From assembly GCA_900546055.1 (NCBI GenBank), contig URBG01000023.1, positions 1-20,402 on the forward strand: a stretch of DNA of 20,402 nucleotides, in the 5' to 3' direction. Below the pieces are notes generated by a model, which saw only the letters and a list, made by a program, of their open reading frames with translations, ran no database searches and had not been told where the DNA came from. This DNA is from an uncultured Mycoplasmatota bacterium (GTDB lineage: Bacteria > Bacillota_I > Bacilli_A > RF39 > UBA660). Each line of letters opens with the position of its first letter. Position 1 is the first letter of the stretch. Of the stretch, positions 6,716 to 14,942 are shown piece by piece. A program made the position numbers and the translations under genes.

Positions 6716-8437
6716 TTATTTAGCTTCTTCACTATAGAAATCTAATAGCTTATCATAAATACCTGGTTCAATTTTATTTAATGAGTTAATAGTCAACTCT
6801 AACGATTTTTTATATTCACCTTTATTGAATAGTACTTCTGAATAAGTTAGATTTTTATCTAGTTCTTGCTCATTAGAACGATAACGATTACCATAAACGA
6901 TTGCCATTTCAGCAAACATTGCTGTTTTCATCATTTCCTTTGTTTTACCAAATAATTTTAAGGCAAGATCTCTTGCAGTATCTACTCTAGTATTTAGAGT
7001 TTCAATGGTTAATGGTTTTTTATCTAACTCTTTAACTATTTCTTTGATAGCTTCACTAGCCTCTTTTAATTCAATGTAATAGCTATTTGGAATAACTGGC
7101 AAATTATAATTTCTAATTTGACCTTTAGCGTCTTTAAGTAATACATTAACTTCATCTAGTTGTTGTCTTGCGCGTACTTCATCATCATGCATACTACCAA
7201 TAATATTTAATGATCTATCTAGTTTATCTTCAATAGCAGCTAATTTAACAACAAGTCTTTCAACTTCTTCTGTTAATTTTGAATAAGCAAAAGTATGATT
7301 ACTTGTATGACCCATTAATGTATTATAATCATCATTTAAACTAGTTAATTCAGCTTTAACTTCTTCTAGAGACTTAATATCTTCTGGTTCTAAACTATAC
7401 ATATTTTTAAGTTCTTCCATCTGATCAAAAATATCGTCAACTAAACTATTAGTTTTGTCTAATTTAGTTTTTAAGGTTTTATTAGCTTCTTCATATTCTG
7501 TTTTAATTATCTTTTCTTTTTCGAAATCAGTAAATAATGATTCAAAATATTCAGTTAAAACTTTTAATTCGAAGAGGCTATCTTCTAAATCAAGTACTTT
7601 GGCTCTATCTAAAATATCTTTAATTTTTTTAGTAGCTTCATCAATATTGAATTCAACATTTAAATAATCTAGTGGATAACCTTCTTCGACCATTTTATTA
7701 TATATGGCAATTATTTCTTCCATTTTTTTAGGTAAAATACCTTCTGCAATTAAAACTATCGATGGCATTTCTTCAACTACAACTTCAATATGTCTAAGCA
7801 TTTCTTCGATAGCATTTACGATGGTATTAACTTCGTCGTATTCGTTTTTATCCATAATGTTTTCAAAGTCTTCAAAACGTTTTGCAATATTTTCAAACTG
7901 AAGTTCAACTGAAGGCCCAATATCACCAAATTCTGATCTTGTTTCGTTAAACTTTTCAAAAAGTTCACGATATTTGGCTTTTAATTTAGTTATAACTGCA
8001 CGGCTACGTTCTTCACTAGTCGTAAGTTCTTTTATTTCATCTAATAGAAATTCTGATTTAGTACGAACTTTATAAATTTCCATCTCCAATTTGGCTATTT
8101 TGTACATAGTACTTTTATAATCCATTTTAGATAATGAATATTCGGCTTCAATCAGCATATCAGTTATCTTTGGTATTCTAGTTTCCTTAATGTCCTCAAG
8201 TCGCTCCTGCCAATCATTATACATAACTTCAAGTTTCTCATTTTTTAAATATGATTCAACTTTGGCAAGCTCAGGAGCTACGGGAGCTGTATCTATTTGA
8301 TTTTTTTGATATTCTAAATCTTCAAGCAACTGTTTAAACTTTTTCTTTTTATGACGTTTCATAACCTTTAAAATTATGAAAAGAACAATAATTGTTAGGG
8401 CGAAAGCTAAACCTGCGAATAAAAGTGTATTGTCCAT
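6716..8437 (-). CDS. ezrA: Septation ring formation regulator EzrA
   Basis: EzrA is a membrane-anchored, mostly alpha-helical protein that binds FtsZ and controls where and when the division ring forms in Bacilli. The 573-aa product has one N-terminal membrane helix (about residues 5-24), a basic stretch (KRHKKKK) and then long coiled-coil, spectrin-like repeats facing the cytoplasm. Near the C-terminus YGNRYRSNEQELDKNL followed by a tetratricopeptide-like KGEYKKSLEL and IEPG matches the conserved EzrA end that includes the QNR patch. The frame opens at a GTG five codons earlier, but AGGTGAT precedes ATG 8437, so that start is used. It is divergent from rpsD. Presence of ezrA points to Bacilli rather than Clostridia. 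Confidence 0.93.
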   Translation of the reverse strand: MDNTLLFAGLAFALTIIVLFIILKVMKRHKKKKFKQLLEDLEYQKNQIDTAPVAPELAKVESYLKNEKLEVMYNDWQERLEDIKETRIPKITDMLIEAEYSLSKMDYKSTMYKIAKLEMEIYKVRTKSEFLLDEIKELTTSEERSRAVITKLKAKYRELFEKFNETRSEFGDIGPSVELQFENIAKRFEDFENIMDKNEYDEVNTIVNAIEEMLRHIEVVVEEMPSIVLIAEGILPKKMEEIIAIYNKMVEEGYPLDYLNVEFNIDEATKKIKDILDRAKVLDLEDSLFELKVLTEYFESLFTDFEKEKIIKTEYEEANKTLKTKLDKTNSLVDDIFDQMEELKNMYSLEPEDIKSLEEVKAELTSLNDDYNTLMGHTSNHTFAYSKLTEEVERLVVKLAAIEDKLDRSLNIIGSMHDDEVRARQQLDEVNVLLKDAKGQIRNYNLPVIPNSYYIELKEASEAIKEIVKELDKKPLTIETLNTRVDTARDLALKLFGKTKEMMKTAMFAEMAIVYGNRYRSNEQELDKNLTYSEVLFNKGEYKKSLELTINSLNKIEPGIYDKLLDFYSEEAK

Positions 8438-8636
8438 TTTATCACCTAGCACTATTTTAGCACATTTTTGTCGACTTTTGTATGTTTTTGGGATATTTTA
8501 TAAATTTTGCATTATGAGCAACTAGTATAATTAAAAACCTAAGATTTTATAAACCTTAAGTTTTTACTAAATATTATATTTCATTTCAACATCCATTTAA
8601 TGGAGCTAAGCTTAAGAAAAATCAGATAAAAAGGTA
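8438..8636. other. Intergenic region between divergent ezrA and rpsD
   Basis: No gene is seen in this 199-nt stretch. It holds an imperfect inverted repeat (8533-8543 with 8555-8565, one C-A mismatch) flanked by A and T runs, which could act as a weak two-way terminator. No convincing ezrA promoter with normal spacing was found. Confidence 0.6.
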
Positions 8637-8665
8637 TTGACTTAAAAGGAAAAACATAATATAAT
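8637..8665 (+). promoter_or_regulatory. Sigma-A promoter of rpsD
   Basis: TTGACT (8637-8642), a 17-nt spacer and TATAAT (8660-8665) form a near-consensus promoter. Transcription should start near 8672, giving a structured leader of about 150 nt. Confidence 0.92.
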
Positions 8666-8670
8666 TAAAG

Positions 8671-8817
8671 AGCGCGTACTTAAGCAGCGTTATCTTGAAA
8701 ATTATAATGTGTTTATTTCCTAAAGGGGTTACCACGTAACTTTAGCTGCAAAGCGAAGGTATTAATATAATACACCCTATAATTTGGCAAGATAACCTCT
8801 CACGCGATAGAGGGAGG
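8671..8817 (+). promoter_or_regulatory. Ribosomal protein S4 leader (autoregulatory RNA)
   Basis: The leader contains a long-range helix GTTATCTTG (8689-8697) with CAAGATAAC (8788-8796), enclosing a further arm that ends TATAATACACC. Next to it CCTCT (8796-8800) can pair with AGAGG (8809-8813), part of the AGGGAGG ribosome site. The loop of that hairpin, ACGCG (8802-8806), is complementary to CGCGT (8673-8677) at the very 5' end, so an H-type pseudoknot over the ribosome site is possible. S4 leaders of Bacillota are known to bind S4 and repress rpsD translation; assigning this RNA to that class is by position and structure. Confidence 0.85.
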
Positions 8818-8824
8818 AAAAAAT

Positions 8825-9427
8825 ATGGCTAGATATACAGGACCTATGTATAAAAAATCTAGAAGACTTAGTTTTTCAGTTTTAGAAAACGGTAAGGAGC
8901 TTGCTAAAAGACCTTACATTCCTGGAGAACACGGTCAAGACAGAAGAAAAAAATTATCTAACTATGGTGTACAACTTCAAGAAAAACAAAAAGTTAGATT
9001 TATGTATGGCCTTAACGAAAAGCAATTTAGAAAAACTTTCGAAAGAGCTGGCAAAATGAAAGGCGTACATGGTGAAAACTTACTTAAGTTATTAGAAAGC
9101 CGTTTAGATAATTTAGTTTATCGTATTGGTTTTGCAACTACAAGAAGAGGCGCAAGACAATTAGTTAACCATGGTCACGTTACTGTTAATGGTAAACGTG
9201 TTGATGTTCCATCTTACCAAGTTAAACCTGGTGATGTTATTGGACTTATGGAAAACGATAAAGAATTAGCTGTGGTTAAAGCTTCTTTAGAAGCCTTACA
9301 AAAAAGAGTTGATTTCATTACTTATGATGATAAGAAAATGGAAGCTACTTATGTTAGAATGCCAGAGCGTACTGAATTAAATGCTGATATTGATGAAGCA
9401 TTAATTATCGAATACTACAACAGATAG
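8825..9427 (+). CDS. rpsD: 30S ribosomal protein S4
   Basis: S4 is a primary binder of 16S rRNA that nucleates assembly of the 30S body and usually represses its own synthesis. The 200-aa product has the expected length, starts with MARYTGPMYKKSRRL and carries the S4 RNA-binding domain (about residues 92-155, with ESRLDNLVYR and RQLVNHGHVTVNG). The zinc-binding cysteines found in some S4 forms are absent, so this is the C-minus version. It stands alone rather than in the alpha operon, as in Bacillus, and is preceded by its own promoter and leader. The AGGGAGG site lies 7 nt from the ATG. A terminator follows at once. Confidence 0.99.
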   Translation: MARYTGPMYKKSRRLSFSVLENGKELAKRPYIPGEHGQDRRKKLSNYGVQLQEKQKVRFMYGLNEKQFRKTFERAGKMKGVHGENLLKLLESRLDNLVYRIGFATTRRGARQLVNHGHVTVNGKRVDVPSYQVKPGDVIGLMENDKELAVVKASLEALQKRVDFITYDDKKMEATYVRMPERTELNADIDEALIIEYYNR

Positions 9428-9453
9428 AAACAAGAGAAATCTTGTTTTTTTCT
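9428..9453 (+). terminator. Terminator after rpsD
   Basis: Stem AAACAAGA / TCTTGTTT with a GAAA tetraloop is followed by a run of T. The first stem base immediately follows the TAG stop. Confidence 0.92.
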
Positions 9454-9493
9454 TTGGAATATGTTAATATATATAACCACAGAGGTGTTAACT

Positions 9494-10249
9494 ATGGAAA
9501 GCTATAAAGAAAAAAGAGCTTCTTTAATTAAACAATATGAGTATGCTAAAAGGCATAATGATTATTCTAAAATGGCAATAATTGCCGCAGTTCTTTCTGA
9601 CAGAACGCCTGAGCAAGAGATTCTATTTGGACAGTATTTAATGGCTAATGGAAAAATAGAAGAAGCAAGAGCTACTTTTGAAAGTATAAATGGAAGGGAA
9701 AATGATTATTTTAGATTATCTGGACTTTCGCAGATTGCCTTTGAGCAAAAAAATTGGGCATTAGCTAGTAAACAATTTTATGAACTTAAAACTAAATTCT
9801 CATATATCACACCATTTTTAACGGCATATATTATATATATTTCTAAAGCTCTTCAAAAAGACTTACCAGGATTAATAATACCTCCAGCGAAATCCGATTC
9901 TGAAAAATACTTAATTGGACAGCTTGATGATTTTTCTTTAGATCGTTCAATAAAATTTATGATTAACAAAGTTTCAGCTTTTCCTCAGATTTTTGATTTT
10001 AAAGGGGCCGATTTAGAAGAACTTTTATGGAGTGCAAATACGAGTTTACTTGAGATTAATGATCGTGGTAATCAAATGAACTGTTTTACAGAACTACCAA
10101 TGTTTTTTGATAAGTATTTTTTAGCTAATGACGAGCTAGGGATTGAAGTGGCGACAGTACCATTTACAACGGATATTTATGCGATTAAACCAATGATTAA
10201 ATGGCCTTTAAATAAAACAGTTTATCCACTAATAAAACACAGTAATTAA
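9494..10249 (+). CDS. Hypothetical protein with helical (TPR-like) repeats
   Basis: I do not recognise this 251-aa protein. It is predicted cytoplasmic, with no signal or membrane segment. The N-terminal half looks like antiparallel helix pairs of tetratricopeptide type (for example around NGKIEEARATFESI and QKNWALASKQFYELK). The C-terminal half is more mixed and ends with a PMIKWPLNKTVYPL segment. The frame is open from 9461, but ATG 9494 has the AGAGGTG site 7 nt upstream and is preferred. It follows rpsD across a strong terminator, so it is probably transcribed separately, although no promoter of good spacing was found in the short gap. A scaffold or protein-interaction role is only a guess. 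Confidence 0.8.
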   Translation: MESYKEKRASLIKQYEYAKRHNDYSKMAIIAAVLSDRTPEQEILFGQYLMANGKIEEARATFESINGRENDYFRLSGLSQIAFEQKNWALASKQFYELKTKFSYITPFLTAYIIYISKALQKDLPGLIIPPAKSDSEKYLIGQLDDFSLDRSIKFMINKVSAFPQIFDFKGADLEELLWSANTSLLEINDRGNQMNCFTELPMFFDKYFLANDELGIEVATVPFTTDIYAIKPMIKWPLNKTVYPLIKHSN

Positions 10250-10275
10250 AAAAATGCAGGTTATTCTGCATTTTT
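10248..10275. terminator. Bidirectional terminator between convergent genes
   Basis: Stem AAAAATGCAG (10250-10259) with CTGCATTTTT (10266-10275) and a 6-nt loop; A- and T-runs allow termination from both sides. Confidence 0.9.
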
Positions 10276-10276
10276 C

Positions 10277-11926
10277 TTATCTAACGCCTCCGCCTCCGCC
10301 AGAGAAGCCACCAGAACTCATTCCACCACCGGAAAAGCTTCCACCGTTATAAGCAGCACTTTGGGCAGCGTCAGTCCATGAATGAGTAATAAGATTTAAA
10401 GCGATAATATGGTTGAAATACATTTCATTATCACGATATAAATCTGGATAGAAATCTTTTAATTGTTTTGCAACTTTATCTGCAATACCAAACATTTCAG
10501 CGAAGATTAAATATTCATCCCAAAGGTGAATTTCGATTGCTTGTTTATCTTCTATTTTGGTCATTTCATTAAGAAATTTCTTTAAACCTTTTAGTCTTGT
10601 TACTTCTTCAGCAAGTTTTGAAGTAAATTTTAATATATTTCTTTTTTTATTTGGTTTATATTCTTCTTCTGTTTTAATAATATAGCCTTTTTCTATTAAA
10701 ATATCCTTTGAAACGTTTTCGGCACTTTCTAACCATTTATCAAGCTTTTGATAGTTGGTAGTACACCACTTTTTGAAATCTTTAGGATTAACCCTATTAT
10801 CTTTAGCGCTTTGTTTTATTAGTCGCGCTAATTCAGCTTCGATTTCATTTGGAAAGTCATTAAGATTATTAACATCAATAAGGAAGTTATCATTTTTATT
10901 GAAATCAAATCTACCACCATCGTATGGGATCATGTCAATTTTCTTTTCTTTTAACCACTTTAATAAATAAGCATTTAAAAGATTTTCTTTTAAAATGATA
11001 CCGCTATATTTTCCTATATAATAAGCTTCTAAAATATCCTTATCAAATGGAATGTCACGGAAGTAATTGATATCTTTTGGGATAATATATTCTGTTTTAT
11101 CAATGCGGTCTTGAGCTTGTTTTGAAATTAATGAAATTGTAATAATTAAAACAATGATTAAAAAGATGAAACCGAAAACTGAAAACACAAATAAGGTTGA
11201 AAATGAGTCGTTTTCATTTAATTTTGCACCTTCTAACGCTTCATTGGCGACATCTTTATATGTTCCACTTTTATTAATACTTAAAGTAAACATATCTTTT
11301 GGGAAACCTACTAAAGCAACCACATATTCATCGGATGACATTTTACTCTTACTCTTAAAAATAATTTGATTATCTTTAATGCTATTTTTACTATCAAAGC
11401 CATATGAACTATATTTGATATTCCCTAATTTACTAGGTGCATTAATAGTCAAGCTAAATTTATCTGGAGCTTGTTTCATGTTTTGAGGTAAAAAGGTAAA
11501 ATATAATATTTGGCTATCATCATACTGCCACACTAAGTTATTTACAGTATAAGTAACAGTGTAAGTATGGGTTCCATATTCAATTCCCCAGCAAAGTTCT
11601 AAACCATCAGAAGTTTTATTAATACCATTTTTATTGGCTTTTTCAGCCTTACTATTATTAACATTCCAACTATTTACGTGAGTATATTTTTTGCCGTCTC
11701 TAGAAACTTCAAAATTAGTAATTGATCTATCTGCCATTTTACCAAAGGCGTGATAACTTTCGGTCCCCTCATCAGCGTCAATTTTCCACACTTCAGTTAC
11801 ATGGCCATTACCATTTTGATCAATATCAACAGTTGTTTCTAAACTATCTAAATTATTTGCTTTAACCCCGCCTATAAAAGTAAAACAAACAAAGAACATA
11901 GCCATCATTAGTAATTTCTTTTTCAT
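10277..11926 (-). CDS. DUF2207-type predicted membrane protein
   Basis: The 549-aa product has a signal peptide (about residues 1-23, cleavage near VKA-NN) and an extracellular beta-rich N-terminal domain opening LDSLETTVDIDQNGNGHVTEVW. A membrane helix follows (about 244-267), then a mainly helical cytoplasmic part of about 250 residues, and a glycine/serine-rich tail ending GGFSGGGGGVR. This order and the Gly-rich end match the DUF2207 (YciQ-like) family, whose function is not established; family members often sit near membrane-remodelling LemA-type genes, which are not seen here. The start has an AGGAGAG site. A TGTTACAAT element upstream could be an extended -10 box. Gene boundaries are firm; no biochemical role is claimed. 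Confidence 0.88.
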   Translation of the reverse strand: MKKKLLMMAMFFVCFTFIGGVKANNLDSLETTVDIDQNGNGHVTEVWKIDADEGTESYHAFGKMADRSITNFEVSRDGKKYTHVNSWNVNNSKAEKANKNGINKTSDGLELCWGIEYGTHTYTVTYTVNNLVWQYDDSQILYFTFLPQNMKQAPDKFSLTINAPSKLGNIKYSSYGFDSKNSIKDNQIIFKSKSKMSSDEYVVALVGFPKDMFTLSINKSGTYKDVANEALEGAKLNENDSFSTLFVFSVFGFIFLIIVLIITISLISKQAQDRIDKTEYIIPKDINYFRDIPFDKDILEAYYIGKYSGIILKENLLNAYLLKWLKEKKIDMIPYDGGRFDFNKNDNFLIDVNNLNDFPNEIEAELARLIKQSAKDNRVNPKDFKKWCTTNYQKLDKWLESAENVSKDILIEKGYIIKTEEEYKPNKKRNILKFTSKLAEEVTRLKGLKKFLNEMTKIEDKQAIEIHLWDEYLIFAEMFGIADKVAKQLKDFYPDLYRDNEMYFNHIIALNLITHSWTDAAQSAAYNGGSFSGGGMSSGGFSGGGGGVR

Positions 11927-11978
11927 TTTTCCACTCTCCTATAACTTTATTGTAACATAATAGTAATCTAAAATGAAG

Positions 11979-12006
11979 AAAAATCTAGAAGGTTATCTAG
12001 ATTTTT
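11979..12006 (-). terminator. Terminator at the end of the cation transporter gene
   Basis: An 11-bp stem (11979-11989 with 11996-12006) encloses the transporter's TAA stop in its loop. On the minus strand it ends in TTTTTC. The symmetry of A and T runs could let it act in both directions. Confidence 0.88.
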
Positions 12007-12862
12007 GAGTTGGTACGACATCGATATTAATATATTTTATTTTTATGGTTTTATTTTTCTTCAGTTCTATAGTTAATTTATTTTCTAAGTCACTAATTTC
12101 TCTTAAGGTTATATTAGGATCTAGTTCTAAAGTCAAATGTGTTTTATAATATGAGCCATATTTAATTAACTGGGTACGATGTTTATTAATAACTTCATAA
12201 TTATTTAAAATATTTTCAATTGATTCTAAATGTGTTTTTTCAATATCTACTTCCCCAATTAAATTCATGACATTTTGTTTAATAATTGGAATTCCTGTTT
12301 TTATAACTAATAAAGAAATAATAATGCTGCCTAGAATATCAGCATATTCAAGAATGGGAAGGTAATTAGAAAACTGCATAACTATAACTACTAACACTAC
12401 ACCTACGCTTGAGTAAACATCAGTCATTGATTCTTTAGCCGCAGTTAAAAGGAGTCCACTATTTAACTTTTCACCATTTCTTAATAATGTATTAACACTA
12501 TACAATTTCATTAGAGTAACACCAATTAAAAGTCCAATAACGGCAAGCGATGGAACAATTGGTTCTTTAAAAAAGCTAGTTACTAAGATGAATATCCCTA
12601 ACAATATAATAATAACACCGATTAATAAATTAGTAATATACTCGGCTCTACCAAAACCAAATGGATGGATTTTTGTTGGTCTTTTTCTTGAAATTTTAGA
12701 GCCAATTAAAGCAAATATATCAGTAATGAAATCTGAAAAGGTATGCATTCCATCAGCAAATAAAGAGGAAACGTGGAAGATAATCCCCCCACTTACTTTA
12801 ATAATAGATATTAAAAGATTATTAACCATACTAATAATCAGGCACTTACGTTCGAGTTTCAT
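11993..12862 (-). CDS. Cation diffusion facilitator (metal efflux) family protein
   Basis: The 289-aa product exports divalent metal ions in exchange for protons across the cytoplasmic membrane. Six membrane helices precede a C-terminal cytoplasmic regulatory domain (about residues 205-285). The second helix carries ADGMHTFSD (His40, Asp44) and the loop has HPFGFGRAE (66-74), both classic for the family. In the fifth helix the usual His-x-x-x-Asp is Glu144-x-x-x-Asp148 (AAKESMTD), which may change the preferred metal away from zinc; the metal cannot be named from sequence. The GTG codon three codons upstream lies in the ribosome site AGGTGAT, so ATG 12862 is the start. A TGTTATAAT extended -10 (12879-12887) lies just upstream and would give a leader of only about 10 nt. 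Confidence 0.93.
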   Translation of the reverse strand: MKLERKCLIISMVNNLLISIIKVSGGIIFHVSSLFADGMHTFSDFITDIFALIGSKISRKRPTKIHPFGFGRAEYITNLLIGVIIILLGIFILVTSFFKEPIVPSLAVIGLLIGVTLMKLYSVNTLLRNGEKLNSGLLLTAAKESMTDVYSSVGVVLVVIVMQFSNYLPILEYADILGSIIISLLVIKTGIPIIKQNVMNLIGEVDIEKTHLESIENILNNYEVINKHRTQLIKYGSYYKTHLTLELDPNITLREISDLENKLTIELKKNKTIKIKYINIDVVPTQKSR

Positions 12863-12933
12863 TATAATCACCTAACCAATTATAACATGTTTTTTGAAGA
12901 GATAATAGCAGGTAATGTTTTTATTCTAATAAT

Positions 12934-12960
12934 TTTACAGATAGGAAGTTTTGATATAAT
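12934..12960 (+). promoter_or_regulatory. Possible plus-strand promoter facing the gmk 3' end
   Basis: TTTACA (12934-12939), a short 15-nt spacer and an extended -10 TGATATAAT (perfect TATAAT at 12955-12960). It points toward the end of gmk, not to a plus-strand gene. It may be chance in AT-rich DNA or drive a short antisense RNA. Confidence 0.3.
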
Positions 12961-12975
12961 GGTTCTTATTGATAG

Positions 12976-13000
12976 AAAAACATCTGAAAAATTTCAGATG
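12976..13000 (-). terminator. Terminator of the deoC-tyrS-gmk operon
   Basis: Perfect 9-bp arms CATCTGAAA / TTTCAGATG are followed on the minus strand by TTTTTC, directly after the gmk stop. The hairpin's own loop is short, so the terminal base pairs probably open. Confidence 0.88.
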
Positions 13001-13002
13001 CT

Positions 13003-13704
13003 TTAATTACTTATGTGATCGATTTTTTCTGATAAGTCTTCATTAACAAAGTCTTTATCATCTTCCATTAATAATTCATGTATTTCCTCTTCTTTGGTGT
13101 CAAGGAATACTTCTTCAATACGGTCTACGCGGCATTTTTCTGCTTGAATAATTGCCTCAACTTTATTAACGGCATCTTTTAAATCATCGTTAACAACAAC
13201 GTAGTTGTATTTTGTAATTTCATTGACTTCACGGTAAGCGGTGTGAAAACGCTCAATAATCTTTTCGTGACTATCAGTTTTCCTATTTTTTAGTCTTTTA
13301 ACTAAAGTTTTTAATGAAGGTGGCATTATGAAAATGAAAATGGCTTCAGGAATTAACTTTTTAATATTAGCCGCTCCTTCAATTTCAATTTCGAGAAAAA
13401 CATCGATTCCTTGATCTAATTTTTCACTGATTAAAGCTTTGGGAGTACCATAGTAATTACCAGCGTATTTAGCGTATTCTAAGAAGTAACCTTCTTTTAT
13501 TTTTTGTTCGAAAACTTCGTCAGTAACAAAATTATAAGTTACCCCTTTTATATCATTTGGTCTAATTGGTCTTGATGTTGTCGATACAGATAGCCATCTG
13601 TTTTGAGGATTTGTTTCTAATAATTCGCTCATTACGCTACCTTTACCACTGCCACTTGGACCGGAAATAACAATCAATTGTCCCTTTTCTTTCTGTCTAA
13701 TCAT
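13003..13704 (-). CDS. gmk: Guanylate kinase
   Basis: Guanylate kinase phosphorylates GMP to GDP with ATP, an essential step for GTP and dGTP supply, in the cytoplasm. The P-loop GPSGSGKG is at residues 15-22. The TTSRPIRPNDIKGVTYNFV stretch for GMP binding and EIEIEGAANIKK in the lid/CORE region fit the family closely. At 233 aa it is about 25-30 residues longer than usual; the extra is an acidic C-terminal tail (from about residue 200, rich in Glu and Asp) of unknown purpose. It is the last gene of the T-box operon, starting 14 nt after tyrS with a GGAG site. A terminator follows within a few bases. No rpoZ follows it, unlike many Bacillota. Confidence 0.97.
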   Translation of the reverse strand: MIRQKEKGQLIVISGPSGSGKGSVMSELLETNPQNRWLSVSTTSRPIRPNDIKGVTYNFVTDEVFEQKIKEGYFLEYAKYAGNYYGTPKALISEKLDQGIDVFLEIEIEGAANIKKLIPEAIFIFIMPPSLKTLVKRLKNRKTDSHEKIIERFHTAYREVNEITKYNYVVVNDDLKDAVNKVEAIIQAEKCRVDRIEEVFLDTKEEEIHELLMEDDKDFVNEDLSEKIDHISN

Positions 13705-13718
13705 TAACGTTCTCCTTT

Positions 13719-14942
13719 TTAGAATTTTCCAATAAAGTATTTTTTCTTACCACGTTTAATAACTAAAATTTCTCCTTCAATTGCGATATCTTTATCGACG
13801 AAGAATCCTTCGTCAGTGATTTTTTCTTCATTAATAGTAATACTGCCGGCACTTACAAATTCTCTAGCTTCTCTTTTACTTGAAGCAATTCCACCATCAA
13901 CTAAGAAGTCAATTATATTGACATTTTCTTTTGCTTTAAAAGTTGGAACACCTTTGAACCCTTCAATTATTTCGTCTTTGCTTAAATCTTTTATTTGCCC
14001 ACTAAATAAAGCTTCACTTATTCTAAGGGCTTTTTCATATTCTTCTTTTCCATGAACTAAGGTGACAACTTCTTTAGCTAAGGCTTTTTGAGCAATTCTT
14101 TGTTCTGGATTTTCATTTTGTTGTTTTTCAATTTCTGTGATTTCTTCTGGTGTTAAAAATGTAAAGATTTTTAAATAGCTAATTACCATTTCATCTTCAG
14201 CATTGATGAAGACTTGATACATTTCATAAGGTGATGTTAAATTTTTATCAAGCCAAATGGCATTGCCTTCACTTTTTCCAAGTTTTTTACCATCTTTAGT
14301 TGTAACTAATGGCATTGTAAATCCATAAGCTTCTTTGCCAGTTTTCTTTCTAATTAAATCAATACCAGCAGTAATATTTCCCCATTGGTCAGATCCTTCA
14401 ACTTGCAGTGTACAATTTTTATTTTCGAAAAGCCAAAGGAAATCTAATGCTTGCATTATCATATATGAAAATTCTGTATAAGTAATACCACTATCTAATC
14501 TTCTTCTAATAATATCTTTATCTAGCATGTAGTTAACATTAAAATATTTACCATAGTCTCTTAAAAAATCGATAAAATTGATTTCTTTTGACCAATCATA
14601 ATTGTTAACCATCTCATAGCCAAATAAACTCGTAATTTGTTTTTTGATAGCTTCATAATTTTCTTGAACAGCTTGTTTTGAAATCATAGCTCTTTCAGTA
14701 GTTGGTCTAGGATCGCCTATCATTCCAGTAGCTCCACCAACTAGTAAAATTGGATGATGTCCACCTTGTTCTAATCTTTTAGCGGTTAAAAGTGATGAAA
14801 GATGTCCAATGTGAAGACTATTTGCAGAAGGGTCAGTTCCCCAATAGAAGGTTAGTCCTCCATTATTAATTTTTTCTTCTAGATCATCACCGGCTTCATC
14901 TTTTATAAGCCCGCGCCATTTTAATTCATCATATAGTTTCAT
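13719..14942 (-). CDS. tyrS: Tyrosyl-tRNA synthetase
   Basis: This enzyme charges tRNA-Tyr with tyrosine. The 407-aa product is a class I synthetase with HIGH at residues 44-47 (SLHIGHL), the second signature as KLGKS at 220-224 and the tyrosine/ATP pocket segment QVEGSDQWGN. A C-terminal S4-like RNA-binding domain (about 340-400) completes the bacterial TyrS layout. Its ATG overlaps the deoC stop by one base (TAATG), so the two are translationally coupled; the ribosome site GGAG is inside the end of deoC. The Tyr-type T-box leader upstream of deoC explains its regulation: uncharged tRNA-Tyr should increase expression of the whole operon. Confidence 0.98.
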   Translation of the reverse strand: MKLYDELKWRGLIKDEAGDDLEEKINNGGLTFYWGTDPSANSLHIGHLSSLLTAKRLEQGGHHPILLVGGATGMIGDPRPTTERAMISKQAVQENYEAIKKQITSLFGYEMVNNYDWSKEINFIDFLRDYGKYFNVNYMLDKDIIRRRLDSGITYTEFSYMIMQALDFLWLFENKNCTLQVEGSDQWGNITAGIDLIRKKTGKEAYGFTMPLVTTKDGKKLGKSEGNAIWLDKNLTSPYEMYQVFINAEDEMVISYLKIFTFLTPEEITEIEKQQNENPEQRIAQKALAKEVVTLVHGKEEYEKALRISEALFSGQIKDLSKDEIIEGFKGVPTFKAKENVNIIDFLVDGGIASSKREAREFVSAGSITINEEKITDEGFFVDKDIAIEGEILVIKRGKKKYFIGKF

